NCBI GenBank assembly: GCA_040882565.1
Contig: JBBEAZ010000024.1
Span: 62,001-126,000 of the forward strand
Direction: 5' to 3'
Length of the DNA stretch: 64,000 nucleotides
Source of the DNA: CF-162 sp040882565
Lineage (GTDB): Bacteria; Chloroflexota; Dehalococcoidia; SM23-28-2; RBG-16-64-32
The notes beneath the pieces are model-generated. The model was given only the letters and a program-made list of their open reading frames with translations. It was not told where the DNA came from and ran no database searches. Positions 34,222 to 40,969 of the stretch are shown here, piece by piece. How positions within the stretch are numbered: the first letter of the stretch is position 1; every line of letters starts with the position of its first letter. A program made the position numbers and the translations under genes.

Positions 34222-34585
34222 GGGATCGCTCCTTTCGTCGGCGGGGTGCGCGCGGGCGCCCCGCTGCAGCGCATTGTAGGGGTGGGAGGGGATAGCGGCA
34301 ATGGCGAGGGCCGCTCGAACCGCCGGGCAGGCGTCAGGCTCCACTCGTGCACCCCGCGCGACCTGGTTCTGCCCACCCACCCAACCGCGAAAGGTTGTGG
34401 CACTGGGGGGACACCCCCCAACCCCCCCGGCAGCGTCGCCGCTGCACCCGCGTAATTAGAGGCAAGGCTGGCCCAGACGGGCGCACGAGGCCCAGACGGG
34501 CAGGCGCGCGAGCCGGTGCGGCTACGTGGGGGAGGGCGACGGTCGTGCGTTGGCGTGGTGGTGGGGTAGCCGATACCCTGCTCGC
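34222..34585. repeat. Intergenic repeat mosaic block 2
   Basis: Repeat C (34336-34452: CTCCACTCGTGCACCCCGCG..., with the hairpin GGGGGG-ACA-CCCCCC at 34405-34419) is followed directly by repeat B copy 3 (34453-34530, with two AGAC mini-hairpins). Repeat B ends 55 bases before the methyltransferase ATG at 34586. Confidence 0.75.
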
Positions 34586-35374
34586 ATGGCGGATGACGAC
34601 TACGAGTATCGCGGGATGCTGGCGTCAGCGTGGGATCTGTTGCGCGGGGATACGTCGCAGTGGCCGGACCGCGCGTTCTACCGCGAGGTGATTGCGCGGT
34701 ACGGTGAGCCCGCGCTGGACGTCGGTTGCGGGACGGGGCGGCTGCTGCTCGATTATCTCGCTGACGGCCTGGACGCCGAGGGAGTCGACAACTCGCCGGA
34801 GATGCTCGCGCTCTGCCGCGAGAAGGCGAGTGCGCGCGGGCTGAACCCGGCTGTGTACCAACAGCAGATGGAGTCGCTGGACCTGCCCCGGCGCTACCGC
34901 ACGATTTTCGTGCCGTCCAGCTCGTTTCTGCTGCTGACTGACAGGGGCGACGCGGAGCTGGCGATGGAGCGCTTCTTCTCGCACCTCACACCGGGTGGGG
35001 TGCTGGTGATGCCGTTCATGGTGATGCGGCGCGGCAACACTCCGCCCGACGGCGAGTGGAGCGAGTGGTATAAGACGGGCGAGCGCGAGCGCCCGGAAGA
35101 CGGGGCCCTGGTCCGCCGGTGGCAGCGGATGAAGTTCGACGACGCGGAGCAGTGGGAGCACACGGAGGACCGCTACGAGGCGATCGTTGGCGGCGAGGTC
35201 GTCGCGACGGAGGAGCACCATCGTTCACCGGCGGTGCGCTGGTACTCGCAGGCGCAGTCGCTGGCGCTGTACGAACGCGCCGGGTTCGGCGATGTGCACG
35301 CGGTGAGCGCGTTCACGTTCGAGCCGGCGACGGCGGGTGATAGCGTGTGGACGGTGTTCGGGAGTAGCAAGTAG
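34586..35374 (+). CDS. Class I SAM-dependent methyltransferase
   Basis: A 262-residue methyltransferase: ALDVGCGTGRLLLDYL (motif I, about residues 39-54), DAEGVDNSPEMLALCREKA (motif II), FVPSSSFLLLTDRGD (motif IV region) and HLTPGGVLVMPFMVM (post-motif). Substrate unknown; looks like a small-molecule type. The ATG start at 34586 fits the family. Its TAG is immediately followed by the repeat C hairpin (35376-35390), which may terminate transcription. Confidence 0.82.
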   Translation: MADDDYEYRGMLASAWDLLRGDTSQWPDRAFYREVIARYGEPALDVGCGTGRLLLDYLADGLDAEGVDNSPEMLALCREKASARGLNPAVYQQQMESLDLPRRYRTIFVPSSSFLLLTDRGDAELAMERFFSHLTPGGVLVMPFMVMRRGNTPPDGEWSEWYKTGERERPEDGALVRRWQRMKFDDAEQWEHTEDRYEAIVGGEVVATEEHHRSPAVRWYSQAQSLALYERAGFGDVHAVSAFTFEPATAGDSVWTVFGSSK

Positions 35375-35646
35375 CGGGGGGACACCCCCCAAGCCCCCCG
35401 GCAGCGTCGCCACTGCACCCGCATGATTGGAGGCAAGGCTGGCCCAGACGGGTCCGCAGGAAAGCCATCCAGACGGGCGCAGTGCGGCTACGTGGGGGAG
35501 CGGAGGCCGCGTGCGAGCCACCCAGACGGGCGAAGTGCGGCTAACCCGAGCGGCTCGGCGGTTTGTTATACGGATGCAACGCGTTTTTCCGGCACGCCAC
35601 CGTCTGCGGCCCTAGAGTGGCCAAGAATCCCCTCTCTTCAAAGAGC
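35375..35646. repeat. Intergenic repeat mosaic block 3
   Basis: Repeat C, short copy (35376-35423, hairpin GGGGGG-ACA-CCCCCC), fused to repeat B copy 4 (35424-35499). Further CCAGACGGGCG units lie at 35469 and 35521, the latter in GTGCGGCTA context like a truncated repeat B. No gene. Confidence 0.7.
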
Positions 35647-35708
35647 AAGGGCCGGTCACTAGCGTTGCATCCCCCCTCGCATTGCTGAGAGATCGGCCCT
35701 TTTCTCTA
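35647..35708. terminator. Large hairpin followed by T-rich run
   Basis: Arm AAGGGCCGGTC (35647-35657) pairs with GATCGGCCCTT (35691-35701), one G-T pair, with an apical 33-base region that can form a partial inner stem; then TTTTCTCT. It looks like an intrinsic terminator with a structured head or the 3' end of a small RNA. A TTATAC site is at about 35568. Confidence 0.5.
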
Positions 35709-36286
35709 TCCATTTCAAACTGACCTACTGCCCGCCGGGACGTTTTTGCGAGGCGGGCAGGCCCCTCCTGCGGCGGACAGGCTGTTCCTCAGGGAGCGTT
35801 CGCACTAAGGCGCGTGTTGGCCCGCGGCGTAGTCGCCGTCGTCGTTCGACGTCGGGCTCCACTCGTGCACCCCGCGCGATGTGGTTCCCAGGCGGGTCCG
35901 TAGGACGGCCCACCCACCCGCCCTCGAAGGTGGTAGCAACTGGGGGGACACCCCCCCACCCAGACGGGCCTGCAGGGGACCCCCCGGCAGCGTGCGGGCT
36001 GCACCCTTCTGACGCTTGCTCAGGGAAGGCTTCCCTCCTCCGGCGGGCAGGCCGTTCCTCAGGGAACGGACCGCCCCGCCCCCACCGCTAAGGGCGCAGC
36101 GAGCGGCCCAGACGGGCAAGCGCCCCCCTACCGTGGGATGGCGTGCCCCGGCACCGCGTGATTGGAGGCAAGGCTGACCCAGACGGGCCCGTAGGGAGCC
36201 ATGCGGCTACGTGGCGGGAGCGGGCACGCCCCCTGGCGTGGATCGCCATGTTCGTGATCGCCACGCCGTGGGCTATACTCTGATCT
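35709..36286. repeat. Intergenic repeat mosaic block 4 with lipoprotein relic
   Basis: Contains a relic of the 33694 lipoprotein 3' end at about 35808-35850 (minus strand reads SNDDGDYAAGQHAP), then repeat C copy 3 (35865-36010, interrupted by a GGCGGGTCCGTAGG piece and a CCCAGACGGGCC piece), repeat A-like text (36010-36064), repeat D copy 2 (36060-36131) and repeat B copy 5 (36160-36217). No intact gene. Confidence 0.7.
36274..36279 (+). promoter_or_regulatory. -10 element TATACT of candidate RNA
   Basis: TATACT is seven bases before the start of the structured segment at 36287. No convincing -35 was seen. Confidence 0.45.
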
Positions 36287-36359
36287 AGCGCCAGAGGCTT
36301 TCGTACGCTCGGCAGACGCGTGCGGTGGTTCGAGTCCCCCTCAACCGAGCCTCGGCGCT
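36287..36359 (+). ncRNA. Candidate structured RNA with tRNA-like T loop
   Basis: The 73-base segment is closed by AGCGCC-A-GAGGCT (36287-36299) and AGCCTCGGCGCT (36348-36359), a 12-pair stem with one bulged A. Inside are GCTCGG/CCGAGC arms and GGTTCGAGTCCCC, which has the TTCGAGT T-loop of a tRNA. A canonical cloverleaf cannot be drawn: there is no 7-base acceptor next to the T arm. It may be a tRNA-derived relic or a new RNA. Its own -10 lies just upstream and the small gene at 36396 follows. Confidence 0.45.
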
Positions 36360-36380
36360 CTTCCTTTGCCCTTCGCCTGC

Positions 36381-36386
36381 TATACT
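36381..36386 (+). promoter_or_regulatory. -10 element TATACT of small gene at 36396
   Basis: TATACT nine bases upstream of ATG 36396, again without a Shine-Dalgarno sequence, so probably a near-leaderless mRNA. Confidence 0.45.
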
Positions 36387-36395
36387 CCGCGCACC

Positions 36396-36629
36396 ATGCA
36401 GGTGGTGATCGACAAGGACGGCCACGTTGATCCCGCAGGCGCAGCCGATCTGGTGGGCACTTTCAGGCATGCGTGGACGGACGATACGCAGTACCGGATC
36501 TTCTACTGTCTGGGATGTCGCCAACCATTTAACGCGACCGTCGGCGAGAAGACGGTTCACGACTGCCCAAGTGAAGGTCGTGCGCTTGCCTTGCGAGTCG
36601 GGGGACCCCGACGCCTGCGATACGCTTAG
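36396..36629 (+). CDS. Small hypothetical protein with CxxC motif
   Basis: Up to 77 residues: MQVVIDKDGHVDPAGAADLVGTFRHAW then DDTQYRIFYCLGCRQPF and VHDCPSEG. Cys pairs CLGC and a later C suggest zinc binding. The first 55 residues look coding. The last 20 overlap a relic of the zinc metallopeptidase 3' end (in another frame, from about 36590), so the natural end has probably been replaced. Function unknown. Confidence 0.5.
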   Translation: MQVVIDKDGHVDPAGAADLVGTFRHAWTDDTQYRIFYCLGCRQPFNATVGEKTVHDCPSEGRALALRVGGPRRLRYA

Positions 36630-36642
36630 CGGGGAGATCTAA
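36590..36642 (+). pseudogene. Relic of neutral zinc metallopeptidase 3' end
   Basis: The frame ending TAA at 36642 reads ESGDPDACDTLSGEI, matching DSGDPDDCDTFSGEI at the end of the intact gene at 38473. DNA identity is high over about 45 bases. A fragment only. Confidence 0.7.
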
Positions 36643-36845
36643 GGGGCGCTGGCCGTTTCCTGAGCGGAGCCGCAGCGGAGCGAAGGACCTCGCACGCGGG
36701 GTACATCGCCGCAACGCGGACGACGTTTGGCGCGACCGACGAATGTTCGTGCACTGAGCACCGCAGTACAGGTGCTCGCCTTCGCTGCGCCGAGGCCCCC
36801 TTCGACTGCCGCTCAGGGCAGGCTTTCGTTCCTCAGGGAACGTTA
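36643..36845. repeat. Intergenic repeat mosaic block 5
   Basis: Repeat F copy 2 at 36652-36697 and repeat A copy at 36773-36843, on either side of about 75 unique bases. Same order (F, then a GIY-YIG gene, then A) as at 19541-20096. Confidence 0.65.
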
Positions 36846-37137
36846 CTAGCCTAGCTCGTCGCTCAGATCACGCCAGTGGACGTTCGTGCTCGCGATCAAT
36901 GCGATTTTGCGGCGGCGCACCCAGCCTTTGAGCTGTCGTTCGCGCTCGCGCGCGGCGCCGAGGTCTTCGGTGAGCTCGAAGTACACCAGACGAGTTGTGC
37001 GATAACGCGATGTGAACCGCGAGCCCGATTCCGGCTTTGTGCTCTGTGACCCTCCGCACAAGGTCGTTAGTGACGCCGATATAGAGGGTATTGCCAGAGT
37101 TGTTGGTCATGATGTAGACGGCATAGTTCGTCACCAC
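36846..37137 (-). pseudogene. GIY-YIG nuclease, second copy, frameshifted
   Basis: Near-identical to the intact gene at 19621-19914. The N-terminal part reads MVTNYAVYIMTNNSGNTLYI and on to EHKAGIG, then an extra C near 37025 (GAGCCCGATT against GAGCCGATT) shifts the frame; the rest, SRFTSRYRTTRLVYFELTED and on, continues in a different frame to TAG 36846. Conserved synonymous and coding changes near the C terminus (ALIASTNVHWRDLSDELG) suggest it diverged while still functional or by partial drift. Confidence 0.85.
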
Positions 37138-37573
37138 CCGGTAAGCGTACGGGGACTCGCGGACACCGCGAATACCCTAATGGCGCTGTTCGTTTCCCAG
37201 CCCTGCGGAGATGCTCGCCTTCGCCGCGCCGAGGCCCCCTTCGGCTGACGCTCAGGGCAGGCTTCCCTCCTTCGGCGGGCAGGCGCGCGTGGCGTTGCGG
37301 TAGGGCGCGGCGTTGCGGGGGTGCTCGCCTTCGCTGCGCCGAGGCCCTTCGTTCCTCAGGGAACGAGCCGCCCCGCCCCCGCCCCGAGGGCGCAGCGAGC
37401 GGCCCAGACGGGCAAGCGCCCCCTACCACGGCGTACCGGAACCCCCTCACTTGCCCCGAAATTGCTACGCCCCTCCTCTCGCATCACATCTCGCCGCAAT
37501 TGACGGGCGCGTATCATACGCGCGGGAACAGGGAACACGGAACACGGAACACGGACTGGGGGCCAAGACACAG
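37138..37573. repeat. Intergenic repeat mosaic block 6
   Basis: Upstream flank of the GIY-YIG copy (37138-37200, shared with 19915-19980), repeat A copies at 37211-37285 and 37321-37366, repeat D copy 3 at 37363-37431, then GGAACAGGGAACACGG-type short repeats at 37524-37558 just before the metallopeptidase start. Confidence 0.7.
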
Positions 37574-38473
37574 ATGCCGATATTCAACCGCAAAGAGCGT
37601 CTGGACACCTCGCAGGTCGATGACCGGCGGGGGCAGAGGCGGCTGGGCATGCCCGGCGGGCTGGCAGCGGGCGGCGGCGGCCTCGGCCTGATCCTCACCC
37701 TTGTCGCCGTGCTGCTCTTCGGCGGCAACATCCTCGACCCGTCCTCGGGCGGTGGCCTGGGCGGGCTCGGCGCGCTCGACGGCGAGACCACCGGCAACAG
37801 CACCCTCTCCGAGAACTGCCAGACCGGCGCCGACGCGGCCGAACGCGAAGACTGCGCGATGGTCGCTTACGTCAACAGCATCCAGCGCTTCTGGACCGAC
37901 GAGTACGCCCAAGGCGGCCGCGTCTACACGGAGGCGAAGACGACCTTCTTCGCCGGCCAGACGCAGACCGGCTGCGGCCTGGCCTCGTCAGCGGTCGGGC
38001 CGTTCTACTGCCCGCCGGACGGCCGGGTGTACATCGACCTCGGCTTCTTCGACGAGCTGCGCGACCGCTTCGGCGCCGCCGGCGGCGATTTCGCCCCGGC
38101 CTACGTGCTGGCCCACGAGTACGGCCACCACATCCAGAACCTGCGCGGGACGCTGGCCCAGATCGGCGACGACCGCGAGGGCCCGGAGAGCGCGGGCGTG
38201 CGCAGCGAGCTTCAGGCCGACTGCTTCGCGGGCGTCTGGGCGAACAACGCGTCGGGCGTCGGCGTGATCGCCCGGCTGACGCCGACGGACATCGCCGACG
38301 GGATAGACGCGGCGAGGGCGGTGGGCGACGACCGCATCCAGGAGCGTCTGGAGGGGCAGGTGAACGAGGAACGCTGGACGCACGGGTCGGCGGAGCAGAG
38401 GCAGCGCTGGTTCACGACGGGGTATGACTCGGGGGACCCCGACGACTGTGACACGTTTAGCGGGGAGATTTAG
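37574..38473 (+). CDS. Neutral zinc metallopeptidase (YpfJ family)
   Basis: A 299-residue protein of the putative neutral zinc metallopeptidase family (Pfam PF04228). N-terminal basic stretch, then one transmembrane helix (GGGLGLILTLVAVLLFGGNIL, about 34-54), then the extracytoplasmic domain with the zinc motif LAHEYGHHIQN (HExxH-type) and ELQADCFAG, whose Glu is the third ligand. The C terminus DSGDPDDCDTFSGEI is typical. The start at ATG 37574 is preceded by intergenic repeats. Substrate unknown. Confidence 0.9.
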   Translation: MPIFNRKERLDTSQVDDRRGQRRLGMPGGLAAGGGGLGLILTLVAVLLFGGNILDPSSGGGLGGLGALDGETTGNSTLSENCQTGADAAEREDCAMVAYVNSIQRFWTDEYAQGGRVYTEAKTTFFAGQTQTGCGLASSAVGPFYCPPDGRVYIDLGFFDELRDRFGAAGGDFAPAYVLAHEYGHHIQNLRGTLAQIGDDREGPESAGVRSELQADCFAGVWANNASGVGVIARLTPTDIADGIDAARAVGDDRIQERLEGQVNEERWTHGSAEQRQRWFTTGYDSGDPDDCDTFSGEI

Positions 38474-38526
38474 CGCGGGCGCGCCGAACAGGGAATACGG
38501 ATCCGCGGGGAACGGCGAGAGGGGCG

Positions 38527-38586
38527 TCATTTGAGGCGAGGCTGGCCCAGACGGGTCCGCAGGGAAGCCACGCGGCTACGTGGCGG
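38527..38586 (+). repeat. Intergenic repeat B, copy 6
   Basis: ATTTGAGGCGAGGCTGGCCC with AGAC hairpin, then GTCCGCAGGGAAGCC-ACGC-GGCTACGTGGCGGG. It ends 13 bases before the hepT stop, between two convergent genes. Confidence 0.7.
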
Positions 38587-38599
38587 GAGTGGCGCTAGG

Positions 38600-38959
38600 T
38601 CACCCTTGAACGCTCTCGCCCGCCTGTCGCAGCAGAGCTTCTACCTCCGCGAGGAGGCGTGGCAGGTGAGTCCCGGCGACGCCCCACACGGTGGCGTCGT
38701 CAACGGCGTCATAGCCGTGGATGATGCGGTTGCGAAATCCCACAATGCGATCGAGGTCCCCGATACGGGAGGCCGTTGCTGCATCGGCCTGGCTCAATCT
38801 GTTCAGCGCCTCGCCGATGATCTCGAACTCTCGTTCCACGGCCTTGCGCAACTGCCGGTCAGCCTCGTATTCGGAAAAGGTGTGCCCTTCGCACCACTCC
38901 CTGATGCTGCGGCCGGACACCAGTACGTCAAACAGCAGCTGTTTGGCGCGGTTGTCCAT
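38600..38959 (-). CDS. hepT: HepT-like ribonuclease toxin
   Basis: A 119-residue helical HEPN protein (DUF86). The Rx4-6H motif is RNRIIHGY near residues 76-83 (R, then H81), the RNase active site of HEPN toxins. REWCEGHTFSEYEADRQLRKAVEREFEIIGEALNRL is the family-typical first helix pair. Start ATG 38959 lies inside the mntA gene (32-base overlap), typical of these coupled pairs. Normally held inactive by MntA-catalysed AMP addition. Confidence 0.9.
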   Translation of the reverse strand: MDNRAKQLLFDVLVSGRSIREWCEGHTFSEYEADRQLRKAVEREFEIIGEALNRLSQADAATASRIGDLDRIVGFRNRIIHGYDAVDDATVWGVAGTHLPRLLAEVEALLRQAGESVQG

Positions 38960-39269
38960 AGACAAGCTGACGTGTGGCCTCCACCTCACGCCGGAAGTAG
39001 GGGTTGCGAACCGACTCCTCTGTGATGAGATCAACGTGGCGCCCGAAGAGACGCTCAAGGTCCTCAGCAAGGCCAAAGTATCGGTCCGCGTAGACGCCCG
39101 TCGGCTGCCGATCGGCCATCTCGACGACGAAGTCAAGATCGCTCGACGCCTCGACGAAGCCTCCTGTTGCGGCCGAGCCGAAGAGGTAGAGGCGTTCAAC
39201 GCCGTACCTTCGGCAAAGCTCGGCGAGTTCGTCCCGTTTGGTCTCAATGAGATCTATCAGCGCGTTCAT
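38928..39269 (-). CDS. mntA: MntA-like nucleotidyltransferase antitoxin
   Basis: A 113-residue minimal nucleotidyltransferase: LYLFGSAATGGFVEASSDLDFVVEM has the GS-x10-S-D-x-D-F motif with both catalytic Asp residues. The C terminus FGRHVDLITEESVRNPYF carries the third Asp. In known pairs MntA adds AMP to a Tyr of HepT. It comes first in the minus-strand operon and overlaps hepT by 32 bases. Confidence 0.9.
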   Translation of the reverse strand: MNALIDLIETKRDELAELCRRYGVERLYLFGSAATGGFVEASSDLDFVVEMADRQPTGVYADRYFGLAEDLERLFGRHVDLITEESVRNPYFRREVEATRQLVYGQPRQTAAV

Positions 39270-39337
39270 AGCACCAGTTTAACCGAAGCGAGGTTCCGCC
39301 GATCGCATAGGTGAAGGCTCGAACGTCCGCATTGCGT

Positions 39338-39375
39338 GATTGGAGGCAAGGCTGGAGGCATGCGGCTGCGTGAGG
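39338..39375 (+). repeat. Intergenic repeat B, short copy 7
   Basis: GATTGGAGGCAAGGCTGG-AGGCATGCGGCTGCG: same ends as repeat B but without the CCCAGACGGG part. It ends 40 bases before the sigma factor start. Confidence 0.6.
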
Positions 39376-39415
39376 CGTCGCGCCGCAGGTGCTTGCGGGG
39401 GCTGACGCCAATAGA

Positions 39416-40036
39416 ATGGCGGCAGTGGCGCAGACACACAGCGACGACGACCTCGACCTCATCGCCCGCGCCCGCGGCGGCGACCTTGGCGCGTTCAACG
39501 TGCTGGTGGAGCGCTACGAGACGCCCGTTTTCAACCTCTGCTTCCGGATGCTGGGCGGGCCGGCAGCCGAGGACGCGGCGCAGGAGGCGTTCATCTCGGC
39601 CTTCCGCTTCCTGGAGCGGTTTCGCGGCGGTTCCTTCCGCGCCTGGCTCTTCCGGATCGCCGCCAACGCCTGCTACGACGAGATGCGCCGCAAGAAAGCC
39701 CGCCCGGCAGTCTCGCTCGACCAGCCGCGCGGGGAGGACCAGCGCCCCTTCGACGCCCCCGATAACGAACCGACGATGGAAGAACGCGCGGCGAACACGG
39801 AGCTGCGGCAGGCCCTCCAGCACGCCCTCGACCAGCTCCCGGCCGAACAGCGCCTAGCGATCGTCCTTTGCGACGTCCAGGGGATGGACTACGCCGAGAT
39901 CGCCCTGGTGATGGACGTCTCGCTGGGCACCGTGAAGTCGCGGATCAGCCGCGCGCGCTTCCGCATGCGCGAGATGATGATGGAGCGGCGGGAACTTTTG
40001 CCGGATAGCATCCGTCAATCAGGTGAGGAACAATGA
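39416..40036 (+). CDS. ECF-type sigma-70 family RNA polymerase sigma factor
   Basis: About 206 residues. Region 2: LIARARGGDLGAFNVLVERYETPVFNLCFRMLGGPAAEDAAQEAFISAFRFLERFRGGSFRAWLFRIAANACYDEMRRKK. Region 4: ALDQLPAEQRLAIVLCDVQGMDYAEIALVMDVSLGTVKSRISRARFRMREMM, with the DNA-binding helix. The start at ATG 39416 (or GTG 39425) is close to a TAGAAT -10 at 39412. It overlaps the next gene (ATGA at 40033), its likely anti-sigma factor. Confidence 0.92.
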   Translation: MAAVAQTHSDDDLDLIARARGGDLGAFNVLVERYETPVFNLCFRMLGGPAAEDAAQEAFISAFRFLERFRGGSFRAWLFRIAANACYDEMRRKKARPAVSLDQPRGEDQRPFDAPDNEPTMEERAANTELRQALQHALDQLPAEQRLAIVLCDVQGMDYAEIALVMDVSLGTVKSRISRARFRMREMMMERRELLPDSIRQSGEEQ

Positions 40037-40914
40037 ACCCCTTCGCAATCTTCAACCGTCACCCCGCGTCCGAGCTTTCGGCCTACATCGACGGCCAGGT
40101 CAAATCTGAGCGGCGCGCGACAATCGAGCGCCACGTCGATGGCTGCGCCTCGTGCCGAAGCGACGTCGCCGAGCTGCGCGTCGTCATGACCACCATGGGC
40201 GACTTGCCACTGGCGGCCGCGCCGCGCTCGTTCGCGCTGACGCCAAACATGGTCGCGCGGCCCGTCGCCGCATCGGAGCCCCGTAGCATGCCCGGCTATG
40301 TCGGCATGCGGATCGCCGGCGCCGGTGTGGCGGCGGTGCTCGCGGTCGTCGTCCTGCTGGACGCGGGCGGCGTCGTGAACGAGAGCGGCAGCGGCGACGA
40401 CTCGGGGTCGACGGCGCTCAACTTCGCGGAGACGAGCGATGACGCGCCAACAGGCGCTCAGCTAGATATGTCGGAGTACGACGAGTTCGCCAACGACCTC
40501 GAGGCGAGCGCCTCTCCGGTGGAACGAGCCGGGGGCGCGGAAGAAACGAAGGCACCGGAACCCACCATCGCGCCCGGTTCAGCCCCTGCGGACGCGACGC
40601 AGGAGCCGGCAGCGGGCGGCATAGGCGGCGCACTCGACGGGGAGAACGCGACGACGACGCCCGACGAGGGCTACATCGCCGATGCGCCGGTGGCCACGGA
40701 TCCGGTGCTGCCGGTCAATGCAGACGACAGCGACGCCGCCGCGACGGACGCGACGCTAGACAACGAGGCGCTGCGCACGGTCGCCGCGGGCGAGGATAAC
40801 GGCATCAGCACGCTCGTCATCATCGAGATCGCGCTGGCCGTCTTCGCAGCAGCCGCCGTGGCGGGCAGTTTCGTGCTCGCTTACGCGGTCAATCGAGGCT
40901 CCAACCGGGATTAA
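40033..40914 (+). CDS. Zinc-finger anti-sigma factor, membrane-bound
   Basis: A 293-residue protein. The N terminus has the zf-HC2 pattern ELSAYIDGQVKSERRATIERHVDGCASC (H-x3-C-x2-C). Then a first hydrophobic helix (GMRIAGAGVAAVLAVVVLLDAGG), a long acidic, Thr/Ala/Pro-rich part (residues about 120-255), and a second helix (LVIIEIALAVFAAAAVAGSFVLAYAV) at the C terminus. It should bind the ECF factor encoded just upstream and release it on a signal at the membrane. ATG at 40033 overlaps the sigma stop by four bases. Confidence 0.85.
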   Translation: MNPFAIFNRHPASELSAYIDGQVKSERRATIERHVDGCASCRSDVAELRVVMTTMGDLPLAAAPRSFALTPNMVARPVAASEPRSMPGYVGMRIAGAGVAAVLAVVVLLDAGGVVNESGSGDDSGSTALNFAETSDDAPTGAQLDMSEYDEFANDLEASASPVERAGGAEETKAPEPTIAPGSAPADATQEPAAGGIGGALDGENATTTPDEGYIADAPVATDPVLPVNADDSDAAATDATLDNEALRTVAAGEDNGISTLVIIEIALAVFAAAAVAGSFVLAYAVNRGSNRD

Positions 40915-40969
40915 GCGGAACTTAATAGCAAGCCAATCCGTTATCGTAGAAGAAAGCATTCAGGAGGAC

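Noticed and set aside
36287..36359. Intact tRNA gene
   Set aside because: A T-loop is present but there is no proper acceptor stem next to it, no D arm, and the anticodon cannot be assigned.
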